From: an uncultured Lachnospiraceae bacterium
GTDB taxonomy: Bacteria > Bacillota > Clostridia > Lachnospirales > Lachnospiraceae
Assembly (NCBI GenBank): GCA_910579505.1
Contig: CAJTTZ010000022.1
Coordinates: 1-38,428, forward strand
Length of the DNA stretch: 38,428 nucleotides
Direction: 5' to 3'
The position numbers and the translations under genes were made by a program. Shown here piece after piece: positions 12,591 through 21,323 of the stretch. Below the pieces are notes generated by a model that had not been told where the DNA came from, made no database searches, and worked only from the letters and a program-made list of their open reading frames with translations. The first letter of the stretch is position 1. Each line of letters begins with the position of its first letter.

Positions 12591-14369
12591 TCATGAAATT
12601 TTATACAGATTAAACCAGTATCTCTCCAACAAAAAACTCCCCAGTTCCTCCACCTCAAATCCATCTTCGCGCCACTTTGCCACAATATCCTCCCGGCTGT
12701 TGAAACTTCCGATAAACCATAGGCTCCTTTCCTCACCCGCCTCATCGGCCGCGTCGAGTATTCCCCGGAGCTCATCTGCCTCTTCCACCGTGCCGCAGGG
12801 TGAAGTAATTTCCTGGATCAGCCACTCCCCTTCCGCGCACCATAAATAGCGTGCCGTCGTCTCAGGCAGATAATAACCTGTCACCGCCTGCACCTGGTCG
12901 AAGTTGTAAATAACACTGTCCTGCGGGCCGATCAGGGCAAGCGCTTCTCTCGTCTCCGCCATCAGGCGGATTTTGTATTCTTCCTCACCCATAAAGGCGC
13001 GGTAGTCACGCAGACCGACTATGACAAACAGAACCGCGATGGCAATCCCGGCCATACGGCTAATCGTGCCACTACTGCCGCTTCCGTCCTCCGGCAGCTT
13101 TTGTTTACATAACATTTCATCCAGGCAGAGCGCGAACCCAAGCCAGAAACACCCCGCTGCAGGTATCATATAACGGTACACAAAAACCGGGCGGATCAGA
13201 AACGACGCCGTAAACCCGAATGCCACCAGCCCTGCCAAAACAGCGATGCCCGCCGTGGCAAACAGGAACCGGTCAACATTTTCTTTCAAAACTCTACCTT
13301 TATGGTAGTGTTTCGACAACTCCCGACACCATAAACCGAGGTAAGAGACAAATAGAACCACCGCCAGAACCGTGTTCACCCTGTCGTCAGCAAACGCAGG
13401 CTTCATCAGGAATTTCACACACCCGCCGAGCGACCGCCACGTTAACGGCAGTATCCAGTAATTCTCACTGACCGCACCGAGCTGCCCTGCCAGCGCAAAA
13501 AGCCATGGCACATAACAGATCACGGATACCGCCACATAAAGGAACCACTCCTTGATCCGCCGCCTGTCTATGAACCAAAAAGCAAGCAGCACGCAGAGGT
13601 AAACCATCACCACCGCCACACAGGCGAAATACTGGGTGTACGCCGCCGCCAATCCGCAGAGGACAAAGGCTATGCCGTGCAGGGAGCGCGCCTGTCTCTG
13701 CCGCCGGCCAACCGCGTCATCCGCCAAAGCATTCCCGCCTGCGCCGTCTTTCCCGCCATCCAAGCGTTTCCCCTGTTCTGTATTTGAGTTAACATAATAT
13801 CCCCCCGCTCTATTCTTGCCCCCACGCGTCTTTTGGTTTACATAATTTTGTTTCTCCGCATCATCCTGTCGAACCACGCTCGTACTCACCAACGCCCAGC
13901 CGTGCAGAAACGCCGCCGTAACAAACAACAGTGCCCATCCGTACATCCGCACTTCCACAGTATAGGCGGGAAGCTGCGGCATTGCCGTCACGCAGAACAA
14001 AAACAGCCCGCCCACAAACATGCCGAACCGCTTCCTGATAAAGACAGCCGCGTAAAGCAGCAGGATAAAATACGGCATCACCGACACGATCTTCGCCGGA
14101 ATGACCGTCCCCGCTCCCGGTATTATAAGTTTACATAAATCAGAAAACAACTTGACAATACAATAATACAGCGGCGGATGCACGTCTGCCGCTGTAAGGC
14201 GAACCAGTTCAGCGTAGGAATGTTCCGCAAGCCCCACTGTGAACAGTTCATCATACCAAATATCGTTGCTAAAGCACAGCATCACACTCCTGCCAAGCAT
14301 GATGAGGCTGAGCCCGAGCAGGAGGAATCCCGCGATCTCCCTGCCCGAGCATTTTTGTTTCTTTTCCAT
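12591..14369 (-). CDS. GT39/PMT-like membrane glycosyltransferase
   Basis: A 592-residue polytopic membrane protein of the ArnT/PMT-like (GT-C) fold. After a cytosolic start and first membrane helix comes the extracytoplasmic loop with NDIWYDE, the acidic motif that marks the active site of this fold, and AADVHPPLYY, another typical motif. About ten hydrophobic helices follow and a soluble C-terminal domain of about 110 residues closes the protein. These enzymes move sugars from polyprenyl-phosphate donors to envelope acceptors; the acceptor is unknown. The start at 14369 has AAGGA 7 bases upstream. An odd hydrophilic insert of about 60 residues (roughly 165-225, Gly/Asn/Lys/Arg-rich) separates two membrane parts and seems absent from the usual family layout. 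The gene follows thrS by about 165 bases. Confidence 0.85.
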   Translation of the reverse strand: MEKKQKCSGREIAGFLLLGLSLIMLGRSVMLCFSNDIWYDELFTVGLAEHSYAELVRLTAADVHPPLYYCIVKLFSDLCKLIIPGAGTVIPAKIVSVMPYFILLLYAAVFIRKRFGMFVGGLFLFCVTAMPQLPAYTVEVRMYGWALLFVTAAFLHGWALVSTSVVRQDDAEKQNYVNQKTRGGKNRAGGYYVNSNTEQGKRLDGGKDGAGGNALADDAVGRRQRQARSLHGIAFVLCGLAAAYTQYFACVAVVMVYLCVLLAFWFIDRRRIKEWFLYVAVSVICYVPWLFALAGQLGAVSENYWILPLTWRSLGGCVKFLMKPAFADDRVNTVLAVVLFVSYLGLWCRELSKHYHKGRVLKENVDRFLFATAGIAVLAGLVAFGFTASFLIRPVFVYRYMIPAAGCFWLGFALCLDEMLCKQKLPEDGSGSSGTISRMAGIAIAVLFVIVGLRDYRAFMGEEEYKIRLMAETREALALIGPQDSVIYNFDQVQAVTGYYLPETTARYLWCAEGEWLIQEITSPCGTVEEADELRGILDAADEAGEERSLWFIGSFNSREDIVAKWREDGFEVEELGSFLLERYWFNLYKIS

Positions 14370-14500
14370 ATATTTTCCTTTATCGCTGCCATACTGTCTG
14401 TCTTCAAAGACATTGGTCCTGCTAAGTGCCTCCATTCATCAGGCACGAGGTTTTACTTCTTCTGGTCTTCCTGCACCTTTCAACCACTACACATTCTCAC

Positions 14501-14526
14501 GGACTTTGCAGCACAGTGCAAAGTCC
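14501..14526. terminator. Hairpin after thrS
   Basis: Perfect 10-bp inverted repeat GGACTTTGCA/TGCAAAGTCC with a 6-base loop, 7 bases past the thrS stop. A T-rich tail (TGTTTTATT) exists only in the plus direction. On the minus strand it is a stem without a proper T-tract, so it may protect the thrS mRNA end rather than terminate. Confidence 0.5.
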
Positions 14527-14533
14527 TGTTTTA

Positions 14534-16489
14534 TTATTTCTGTTCTTCTTCTACGCGGATCTCCTTCGTGCGGATTTCCTTGCAGATCTGGTCGATAAAC
14601 TCCTGCAGAGGCTTCACGCCCTCGTCGCCCGCGAAACGGCTTCTGACGGACACGGTCTTATCCTCCGCCTCCTGTGCGCCGACCACAAGCATATAAGGCA
14701 CCTTGGAAAGTCTCGCCTCACGGATCTTGAAGCCGATCTTTTCCGAACGGTTATCCACCGTCACGTCAATGTCGTTTCTCGCCAGTTCCTTCCTGATCTC
14801 CTCCGCGTACTCGTCATACTTTTCAGAGATTGTAAGCACTCTGACCTGTTCCGGGCAGAGCCATGTGGGGAACTTGCCCGCGTACTTCTCGATCAGCCAT
14901 GCCAGCGTCCGCTCATAGCAGCCCATGGACGTCCTGTGGATGATGCCGGGACGCACCTTATCGCCGTTCTGGTCGATATAATACATGTCAAACTGCTCCG
15001 CCAAAAGGGCGTCCCACTGAATGGTAATCATGGTGTCCTCTTTGCCGTACACGTTCTTCGCGTTGATATCCACCTTCGGCCCGTAGAAAGCCGCCTCGCC
15101 CACATCCTCCGTGAAGGGAAGCTCCAGCTCCTCAAGAATGCTGCGGATATGCGCTTCTGTCTCATTCCACACTTCCGGCTCGCCGATATATTTCTCCGGG
15201 TTCTCCGGGTCCCACTTGGACAGATGCCACGTCACGTCTTCCAGCAGTCCTAAGGTTGACATAACATATTTTGCCAAAGCAATACATCCCTTGAACTCCT
15301 CCACCATCTGATCCGGGCGCATAATCAAGTGTCCCTCGGAGATCGTGAACTGGCGCACCCGGGTCAGCCCGTGCATCTCGCCGGAATCCTCATTTCTAAA
15401 AAGAGTGGATGTCTCTCCGTAACGGATCGGCAGATCCCTGTAGGAATGCTGGGTATTTTTATAGCAGTAATACTGGAACGGGCAGGTCATGGGACGAAGG
15501 GCGAACACTTCCTTGTCCTTCTCCTCGTCTCCCAGCACAAACATACCCTCCTTGTAGTGATCCCAGTGCCCGGACATTTTATACAGATCGCTCTTTGCCA
15601 TGAGCGGAGTCTTTGTCCTCACATAGCCCCACTCCTTGTCCTCCAGATCCTCAATCCAGCGCTGCAGTTTCATCACCATCTTCGTACCTTTCGGCAAAAG
15701 TAGTGGCAGCCCCTGCCCGATCACGTCAACCGTGGTAAACAGCTCCATCTCGCGTCCCAGCTTGTTGTGATCCCGGCGCTTGATATCCTCCAGATGCTCG
15801 AGATAAGCCTCAAGCTCCTCCTTCTTCGCAAAAGCGGTACCGTAAATGCGCTGTAACTGCGCCCTGTCAGAGTCGCCCCGCCAATATGCCATGGATGAGG
15901 AAATCAGCTTGTACGCCTTGATGTTTTTCGTGCTCATCAGGTGCGGTCCCGCGCACAGATCTACAAATCCGCCCTGATCGTAGAAAGAAATTTCCGCATC
16001 TTCCGGCAGATCCTGAATCAGCTCCACCTTGTAAGGCTCGTTTCGCTCCTCCATATACTTGATGGCTTCCGCCCTCGGCAGGGTAAACCGCTCCAGTTTG
16101 TGCCCTTCCTTGATGATCTTCTTCATCTCCGCTTCCAGCTTATCCAGATCTTCCCTTGAAAAAGGCGCCGCGTCGAAATCGTAGTAAAAACCTTCCTCGA
16201 TGGCAGGACCGATGGTCACCTTCGCCTCCGGGAACAGGCGCTTCACCGCCTCCGCCAGCACATGGGAAGCCGTATGTCTGACAACCTTAAGCCCTTCCGG
16301 GTCGTTCGCCGTGAGTATGTTCAGACTGCAGTCGCGGTCGATCACGGTACGCAGATCCTCCACCTTGCCGTCCACCTCCCCGGCGCACGCCGCGCGCGCA
16401 AGCCCCTCTGAAATATCAAGCGCAATGTCGTAGATGCGCATCGCCTGCGCGTATTCTTTAAATGAACCGTCCTTTAACGTAATTTTCAT
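14534..16489 (-). CDS. thrS: Threonyl-tRNA synthetase
   Basis: A 651-residue class II synthetase that charges tRNA-Thr. Domains in order: TGS (about 1-62), the editing domain with the HTASH zinc motif (about 72-225), the catalytic core (about 240-535) with motif 2 in SYRDLPIRYGE and TSTLFRNEDSGEMHGLTRVR, motif 3 near GIIHRTSMGCYERTLAWLIE, and the C-terminal anticodon-binding domain. The zinc-binding Cys of MTCPF is present. The length is normal. AAGGAAGGGAAG precedes the ATG. A T-box with a Thr specifier stands upstream, with a small membrane-protein gene between it and thrS. Expression should therefore rise when uncharged tRNA-Thr accumulates, provided read-through reaches thrS. Confidence 0.98.
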   Translation of the reverse strand: MKITLKDGSFKEYAQAMRIYDIALDISEGLARAACAGEVDGKVEDLRTVIDRDCSLNILTANDPEGLKVVRHTASHVLAEAVKRLFPEAKVTIGPAIEEGFYYDFDAAPFSREDLDKLEAEMKKIIKEGHKLERFTLPRAEAIKYMEERNEPYKVELIQDLPEDAEISFYDQGGFVDLCAGPHLMSTKNIKAYKLISSSMAYWRGDSDRAQLQRIYGTAFAKKEELEAYLEHLEDIKRRDHNKLGREMELFTTVDVIGQGLPLLLPKGTKMVMKLQRWIEDLEDKEWGYVRTKTPLMAKSDLYKMSGHWDHYKEGMFVLGDEEKDKEVFALRPMTCPFQYYCYKNTQHSYRDLPIRYGETSTLFRNEDSGEMHGLTRVRQFTISEGHLIMRPDQMVEEFKGCIALAKYVMSTLGLLEDVTWHLSKWDPENPEKYIGEPEVWNETEAHIRSILEELELPFTEDVGEAAFYGPKVDINAKNVYGKEDTMITIQWDALLAEQFDMYYIDQNGDKVRPGIIHRTSMGCYERTLAWLIEKYAGKFPTWLCPEQVRVLTISEKYDEYAEEIRKELARNDIDVTVDNRSEKIGFKIREARLSKVPYMLVVGAQEAEDKTVSVRSRFAGDEGVKPLQEFIDQICKEIRTKEIRVEEEQK

Positions 16490-16608
16490 GTCTTCCCTTC
16501 CTTTCCAATATATCCTGTTCCGATATATTCTTTTTGCTGTCTCTCTTATCCTATCCTTATTTATCCGTGTTTCAGTGGCGGTTTCGGCTTTCGCCCCTCC
16601 GCTTTATT

Positions 16609-16884
16609 TTATATGTCTTCATCATCTTCGCAGCCGTGGTACTGATTTCCGTGATTATTCCCGTTTTTGCTGCCGTTCCCGCTGCCGTTATTTACATTGT
16701 GTGAGCAGACGGCGATGCCATGGGTAAACGGCGCGGCTATCATCCCGATGCAGACGCCCGCCAGAAAGCAGACCGCCCCGATCAGGCAGAAATCCAGTTT
16801 GGTGAGCGTAGTCTCTCCGCTCATCACGTCAATCGCCCTGTCCTTCACCTCCGCTGCCGTCTCTCTCAGTTGTGTCATTGTCAT
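16609..16884 (-). CDS. Small membrane protein between T-box and thrS, unknown function
   Basis: A 91-residue protein. Residues 1-28 are polar and notably threonine-rich (MTMTQLRETAAEVKDRAIDV then MSGETTLTK). One hydrophobic segment spans about 30-58 (FCLIGAVCFLAGVCIGMIAA), and the tail (60-91) is Gly/Asn/His-rich ending CEDDEDI. It therefore has a single membrane helix. The ATG at 16884 follows GGAGGG by 7 bases. It is the first reading frame after a Thr T-box and lies 119 bases before thrS, so it is probably induced by threonine shortage. I do not recognise the family. The thread of Thr codons after a Thr T-box is suggestive of further threonine sensing, but this may be chance. Confidence 0.78.
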   Translation of the reverse strand: MTMTQLRETAAEVKDRAIDVMSGETTLTKLDFCLIGAVCFLAGVCIGMIAAPFTHGIAVCSHNVNNGSGNGSKNGNNHGNQYHGCEDDEDI

Positions 16885-16943
16885 TGTATTCCCTCCTTCA
16901 TCCATTTTCTGGCTCTGCCGTTTTCTGACTCTGCTTATACGCG

Positions 16944-17183
16944 AAAATCCCCTGCACTGTCTGTCAGACTGTGCAGAGGACGTATGTTTACGCGGTTCCA
17001 CCTCGCTTGTTCCGTGCCCCTTTCTCGGCGCCGGAACCACTCATTCGACTGTAACGCAAGTCAGCGGACCATATTAAGGCCACTCAGAGCCGGTTTTCAA
17101 ATGTTTCCGGCAAAAGCGCTTTCAGCACTGGGCGCTTCTCTCTGCTGCCTTCCTCATCCTACTCTTCTCGTCAACGTGTTGTT
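16944..17183 (-). ncRNA. T-box riboswitch, threonine type
   Basis: The conserved T-box AGGTGGAACCGCG is at 16991-17003 and the following terminator (CCTCTGCAC/GTGCAGGGG, then ATTTT) is at 16944-16979. Upstream is a stem I region with AGAGTA, the AGAGAG bulge and a distal hairpin AAGCGC/GCGCTT. The specifier can be placed by comparison with the known layout (GAAA-codon-short stem-GAG): it reads GAAA-ACC-GGCTCTGAG, so the specifier is ACC (17092-17094), threonine. This fits the downstream thrS. A TATAAT at 17190-17195 gives a start near 17183; no good -35 is seen. Binding of uncharged tRNA-Thr should prevent termination. Confidence 0.92.
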
Positions 17184-17314
17184 CTATAAATTATACCCTT
17201 ATTCTATGTCAGACTATCCCAAAAGTAAAGCGAAAAATTTACCTGTTCACATTTCACCTACATTTTTCCTGCAGATAATCCGGCCGTTAGTTTACATAAC
17301 TAACTTTTTCAGCC

Positions 17315-17821
17315 CTATGCATTCTTCCCACAGCACTTTTTATATTTCTTACCGCTGCCGCAGGGACAGGGATCGTTTGGATAAACTTTCTTGTCCTTGT
17401 GGACGGTAGTGGATTCCTTCTGCTCCCTGTAAAGAGCCTTTCTCTTATCTTCATCGAAGATCTCGTTCCACTCCTCCAGATTATAAAGCCAGTCTGCGCC
17501 TGCCGCCACCATATTCTTATAGAGAAGTTCCTTATCGAATCCCAGGCTTACCTTGGTATCCTCCTCCATCTCCTCAATGGGGTTCGCCTTCTTTAAGCTG
17601 TCGTTGATGCCGTCCAGAAAGCCTGTCATAGTCATCAGATCCACTTCATATTTATCCGCAAGCTCCTTGACCGTGCCTTTTACCGCCTCATCCGGGGTCT
17701 TTAAAAGCTGTGCATAGATTTCCTTTTCTTTCTGGAAATAGGCGGACCAGAGTCTCTGCAGGTCTCCCTTGTTCGCCGTCTCAGAATACGCCATATCGCG
17801 CCACTGCTGTAATAATGCCAT
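17315..17821 (-). CDS. SEC-C motif protein, unknown function
   Basis: A 168-residue soluble protein. The C-terminal 25 residues carry the SEC-C zinc motif (NDPCPCGSGKKYKKCCG) also seen at the end of SecA, where it binds zinc and helps SecB or ribosome contact. The first 140 residues are helical and acidic with no recognised domain. Proteins of this layout are common in Lachnospiraceae as stand-alone genes. Their role is unknown; a link to chaperone or secretion work is inference from the motif only. GGTGG lies 9 bases before the ATG and a good promoter lies 90 bases upstream. It is close to, but transcriptionally separate from, the T-box region. Confidence 0.9.
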   Translation of the reverse strand: MALLQQWRDMAYSETANKGDLQRLWSAYFQKEKEIYAQLLKTPDEAVKGTVKELADKYEVDLMTMTGFLDGINDSLKKANPIEEMEEDTKVSLGFDKELLYKNMVAAGADWLYNLEEWNEIFDEDKRKALYREQKESTTVHKDKKVYPNDPCPCGSGKKYKKCCGKNA

Positions 17822-17912
17822 TGTACCGTACCACCTTTATCCTGTAATCTGGGCCGGCATTTCTTTTTGTATTTAACGCCGCCCGTTCATGCGTCGCCGC
17901 ATTCATCAACTA

Positions 17913-17941
17913 AGTATATAACATTTTTCAGAAAAAGTAAA
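17913..17941 (-). promoter_or_regulatory. Promoter of the SEC-C gene
   Basis: Minus strand TTTACT (17936-17941), a 17-base spacer and TATACT (17913-17918). The rest of the gap 17822-18136 is AT-rich and holds only this promoter and the GH38 terminator. Confidence 0.65.
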
Positions 17942-18072
17942 TTTATATTTCCTTAAGACAGGTCTTTAAAAATCATAAAACTTTTTAAAAAATTATGTAT
18001 AAAGAGAAAAAAACAGGCAACAATGATACTGAGCAAAAGATAAGAAATACTTATCCTCCCCTAAAAAAAGGG

Positions 18073-18112
18073 AAATCCCCCGGAACCGTCAACACTGTTC
18101 CGGGGATTTTCC
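18073..18112. terminator. Terminator of the mannoside operon
   Basis: Long GC-rich hairpin (AATCCCC-C-GGAAC with GTTCCGGGGATT, one bulged C) flanked by T-rich DNA in both directions (TTTCCCTTTTTTT on the minus strand, ATTTTCCTTTT on the plus strand). It lies 24 bases past the GH38 stop. Confidence 0.85.
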
Positions 18113-18136
18113 TTTTGTCCCATCATAACGCCAGCT

Positions 18137-21100
18137 CTATTTCAAAAGCACTGTCACAACCTCGTAGGGCTTTAACACAACGTCAATGCTGCTGCCTGAC
18201 ACCGCCGCTTCGCTCTCGGTCTCCTCCAGCAGATTACAGATAAACGCCTTTTCAAACGCTGTATTAACCGTCAGCTTCGTCTTCGTGTAGGCGTTTTCCG
18301 ACTCGTACATACGGATCACAACGCCGTCGCCGTCCTCCGCCTGTTTGATGGTCTCTATGACAACATTGCTGTGCGCCACAGACGCGTAGGAGAAATGCTT
18401 CCCTCCCTGCGTGCCCGTCAGCGCCGTCAGCGGCTGGTTCAGCTTATACGCCTCATCCACGGTGCCGGCTGTACGCCACCCTTCCGCGTGGGGATAGATC
18501 GCATACGTGAAATCGTGCTCCTCCTGGTCCGCCACCGGGTTCGGTTCCGTGCCGGACTTAATGAGCGTCAAGGCCATGTTGGAGTCCTTCACGGAGTGGC
18601 CGTACTTACAGTCGTTTAACAGGGAAAACCCGTAGTGCCCTTCCGACAGGTCCATCCATTTCTGACCGCAGCTCTCAAACCGCGCCACATCCCAGCTTGT
18701 ATTCTGGTGCGTCTTTCTCGTCAGGCTTCCGAACTGGATGTCGAAGGCCGCCTCGTCCGTGTGCACCGCCACAGGGAAATGCACCTTCAAAAGCGTCTGG
18801 TGTTCCTTCCAGTCCACATGGGTGACAAAGTCAATCCGACGGCTCTTCGCATAGAAGATAATCTTCTGTGTGAACGAAGAGTTGGACGCCTTTCTGTCGA
18901 TCTCCAGCACGGCGCGCACAGGACCCATCTCCGTCCATTCCATGCGCTCTGCCTGATCCACATCCCAGAACTTCTCGGTATAGTAGATATCAATATCCCA
19001 GTTGTCAAAGTAGATCGGCTTATCCTCGTACATCCGCAGCAGATTGGCGCGCTGTCCCGGCTGTATCACCTCCCTGTCATTGTCCTTGTCATAAAGACCC
19101 GTAAACATGCCTCCCTCGTCAAATTTCACGCTGTAAAACGGCGTTTCCAGTTCCCTGTCGCCGTGCAGCCGGAACGGTTTATCCGTCTCCTGCGTATCAA
19201 ACACCTCAAAGGACTGATAGCCTTTTGACGGCAGCCCCTTCACAAAGGCGATGCTGCCCTCCTTCGTCTTCTGCACGGGATACACATTGCCCTCCCCGTC
19301 CGTGATGGCATTTCCCTCAAACGAGCCCAGATTGACGACATCTCCCCGTTCTCTGCCGACAGGGTTAAAGATCGTGACCGCCTCTCCTTCGCCCGCAATG
19401 GTGCGTCTGCGCACTTCGCTCATTTTGGCAAGCTGCGCCGCAAGAAAAGCGTACTCTTTCTTTGTCACCTCATACACTTCGTGGATGGCGGAACCGGGCA
19501 GGGTATCGTGGAATTGGTTTAACAGCACCAGCTTCCACATCTCATCCAGTTCCTCCGCCGGATATCCCATTTCCTTCGCCGTCAGAACGCCGAGAAGCTC
19601 CAGCTCCATCAGTCCAAGCTCCGATTTCCTGTTGGAGCGTTTGTTTCTCGCCATGGATGTGAGCGTGCCTCTGTGGTACTCGAAATAAAATTCTCCCTCC
19701 CACACAGGAAGCCTCCTGTGGTCCTTCACACTCTCTTTCAGCTCGTCGAAATAGGTGCGCGCAAACGCCTGACGCACTTTGGGAATGCCTTTGACGCCTT
19801 TCTCCATCCGAATCGAAGTCTCAAGCATCTCCCTTGTCGGGCCGCCGCCGCCGTCCCCGTAGCCGTAGGACACCAGAATGTCGTTGTTGATGTCCTTATT
19901 CTGGTAGCGCATCCACCCGCCCATGATCGAATCAGGGTGCAGCATGCCATTGTAAGTCGTGAAGAAATCCTTGATCGGCTGGCTGACGCCAAGCGTGGTG
20001 ATCAGGTGGGTCAGCACTTCGGAACCGTCGATGCCGCGCCACATCATCGTGTCGTAAGGTATTTTGTTAAACTGGTTCCACGCCAGTTTCGTGGTCATAA
20101 AATATTCGATGCCGCACTTTTTCATAATCTGCGGCAGCGCCCCGGAGTAGCCGAACACATCCGGCAGCCACAGAATCTTATTGTCCACGCCGAACTCTTC
20201 CTTAAAGAAACGCTTGCCGTGCATGAACTGTCTCACGAGGGACTCGCCGGAGGTCAGGTTGCAGTCGGCTTCCAGCCACATACCGCCCTCCGCCTCCCAG
20301 CGTCCTTCCCGAATCCGCTCCTTCGCCTTCTCGTAAAGCTCAGGGTACCGTTCCTTCAAAAAGGCGTAAAGCTGGGGCTGGCTGGACATAAACTTATAAT
20401 TCGGGTATTCCTCCATCAGCTTCAGCACCGTGGCGAAGCTGCGTCCTACTTTTTCCCTCGTCTGCTCCACCGTCCACCACCACGCCACATCAATGTGGGT
20501 GTGCCCGATACAGGTCGCGATCACATCCTGATAGCCCGCCATATCGGAGTACAACGCCCGGTCAATATAAGCGGAGGCTTCCTCCAGCGTCTGGTAAAAG
20601 GCATCCGAATAGGGCGTCCGAAGATCCAGAAAATTGACCGTGGTATTTAAGATCTCCTGAATGTCCTTGCGGTTTTTGTCATCCTCCTCCATTCTGGAAA
20701 AGGCTGACAGCGGCACCCACAGATCATAGTAAAGCTTCTCAATGCGGTCGTCGATCTCCCGCATCTGGGTAATCAGGTTAAACTCCGTATGCAATGTCCC
20801 GCTGTACGCCTGCAGCTCAAGCGTCAGCTCCTCCCCCGCCTTTGCCGACGGCGACAGGAATACGTCGCGGTGGTTCATGTCGATGCCCTGCACCGCCTCC
20901 CCGTTCACGAACAGGAGAAACTGCGGGTTCTTGGCATCATCCCACTCGTCGATCTGGGTTCCCACGTGGAGCCACATCCTTTTCCCGTCAAGCTCCTCTG
21001 GCACACGGTAGACGGTCTTAAACCAGTAATGGCGGTCTTTGCCGTACCAGTGCATGTTCCGGCAGTCAAACGTCTCCCATGGCGCGCTGTCGGCCTCCGC

Positions 21101-21223
21101 ATCCGCGGGATGGAAGTAATTTCCCTCCTTGTACTCCCACTTCCCAATGTCAAACTTCTGCTTTACCTTTAACTTCTTCAATTCCTCGCATATGACATTC
21201 ACTCTCTTATCTAAAAAATACAT
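18137..21223 (-). CDS. Alpha-mannosidase, glycoside hydrolase family 38
   Basis: A 1,028-residue GH38 enzyme that removes alpha-linked mannose with retention. A beta-sandwich N-terminal region (about 1-230) leads into the catalytic barrel. There GHTHIDVAWWW (240-250) supplies the zinc ligands His243 and Asp245, and WLPDVFGYSGALPQI supplies the nucleophile Asp355. The long C-terminal beta domains are complete. There is no signal peptide, so it works in the cytoplasm on imported mannosides. The length is normal for bacterial GH38. AGGAGG lies 5 bases before the ATG. It is the last gene of an operon with two permeases, a binding protein and GH130. Together they suggest stepwise removal of alpha-mannose and then phosphorolysis of the beta-mannosyl core, as in N-glycan or mannan use. 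Confidence 0.96.
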   Translation of the reverse strand: MYFLDKRVNVICEELKKLKVKQKFDIGKWEYKEGNYFHPADAEADSAPWETFDCRNMHWYGKDRHYWFKTVYRVPEELDGKRMWLHVGTQIDEWDDAKNPQFLLFVNGEAVQGIDMNHRDVFLSPSAKAGEELTLELQAYSGTLHTEFNLITQMREIDDRIEKLYYDLWVPLSAFSRMEEDDKNRKDIQEILNTTVNFLDLRTPYSDAFYQTLEEASAYIDRALYSDMAGYQDVIATCIGHTHIDVAWWWTVEQTREKVGRSFATVLKLMEEYPNYKFMSSQPQLYAFLKERYPELYEKAKERIREGRWEAEGGMWLEADCNLTSGESLVRQFMHGKRFFKEEFGVDNKILWLPDVFGYSGALPQIMKKCGIEYFMTTKLAWNQFNKIPYDTMMWRGIDGSEVLTHLITTLGVSQPIKDFFTTYNGMLHPDSIMGGWMRYQNKDINNDILVSYGYGDGGGGPTREMLETSIRMEKGVKGIPKVRQAFARTYFDELKESVKDHRRLPVWEGEFYFEYHRGTLTSMARNKRSNRKSELGLMELELLGVLTAKEMGYPAEELDEMWKLVLLNQFHDTLPGSAIHEVYEVTKKEYAFLAAQLAKMSEVRRRTIAGEGEAVTIFNPVGRERGDVVNLGSFEGNAITDGEGNVYPVQKTKEGSIAFVKGLPSKGYQSFEVFDTQETDKPFRLHGDRELETPFYSVKFDEGGMFTGLYDKDNDREVIQPGQRANLLRMYEDKPIYFDNWDIDIYYTEKFWDVDQAERMEWTEMGPVRAVLEIDRKASNSSFTQKIIFYAKSRRIDFVTHVDWKEHQTLLKVHFPVAVHTDEAAFDIQFGSLTRKTHQNTSWDVARFESCGQKWMDLSEGHYGFSLLNDCKYGHSVKDSNMALTLIKSGTEPNPVADQEEHDFTYAIYPHAEGWRTAGTVDEAYKLNQPLTALTGTQGGKHFSYASVAHSNVVIETIKQAEDGDGVVIRMYESENAYTKTKLTVNTAFEKAFICNLLEETESEAAVSGSSIDVVLKPYEVVTVLLK

Positions 21224-21323
21224 CTCCGCCTCCTAATTCGGTTTCTTAAAATTATGATACACTTCCTGCAGGAACCGCCATAATGCCGTTTCCTTCCTCA
21301 TGCCCGCACCCGACGCTGCCTTT

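Noticed and set aside
12530..12775. Extension of the DUF1540 frame to 12775
   Set aside because: It overlaps the end of the glycosyltransferase gene and has no ribosome site; the ATG at 12529 has one and begins the known motif.
19673..20650. Long plus-strand frame opposite GH38
   Set aside because: It is His/Arg/Leu-rich with no domain character and lies opposite well-conserved GH38 catalytic sequence.
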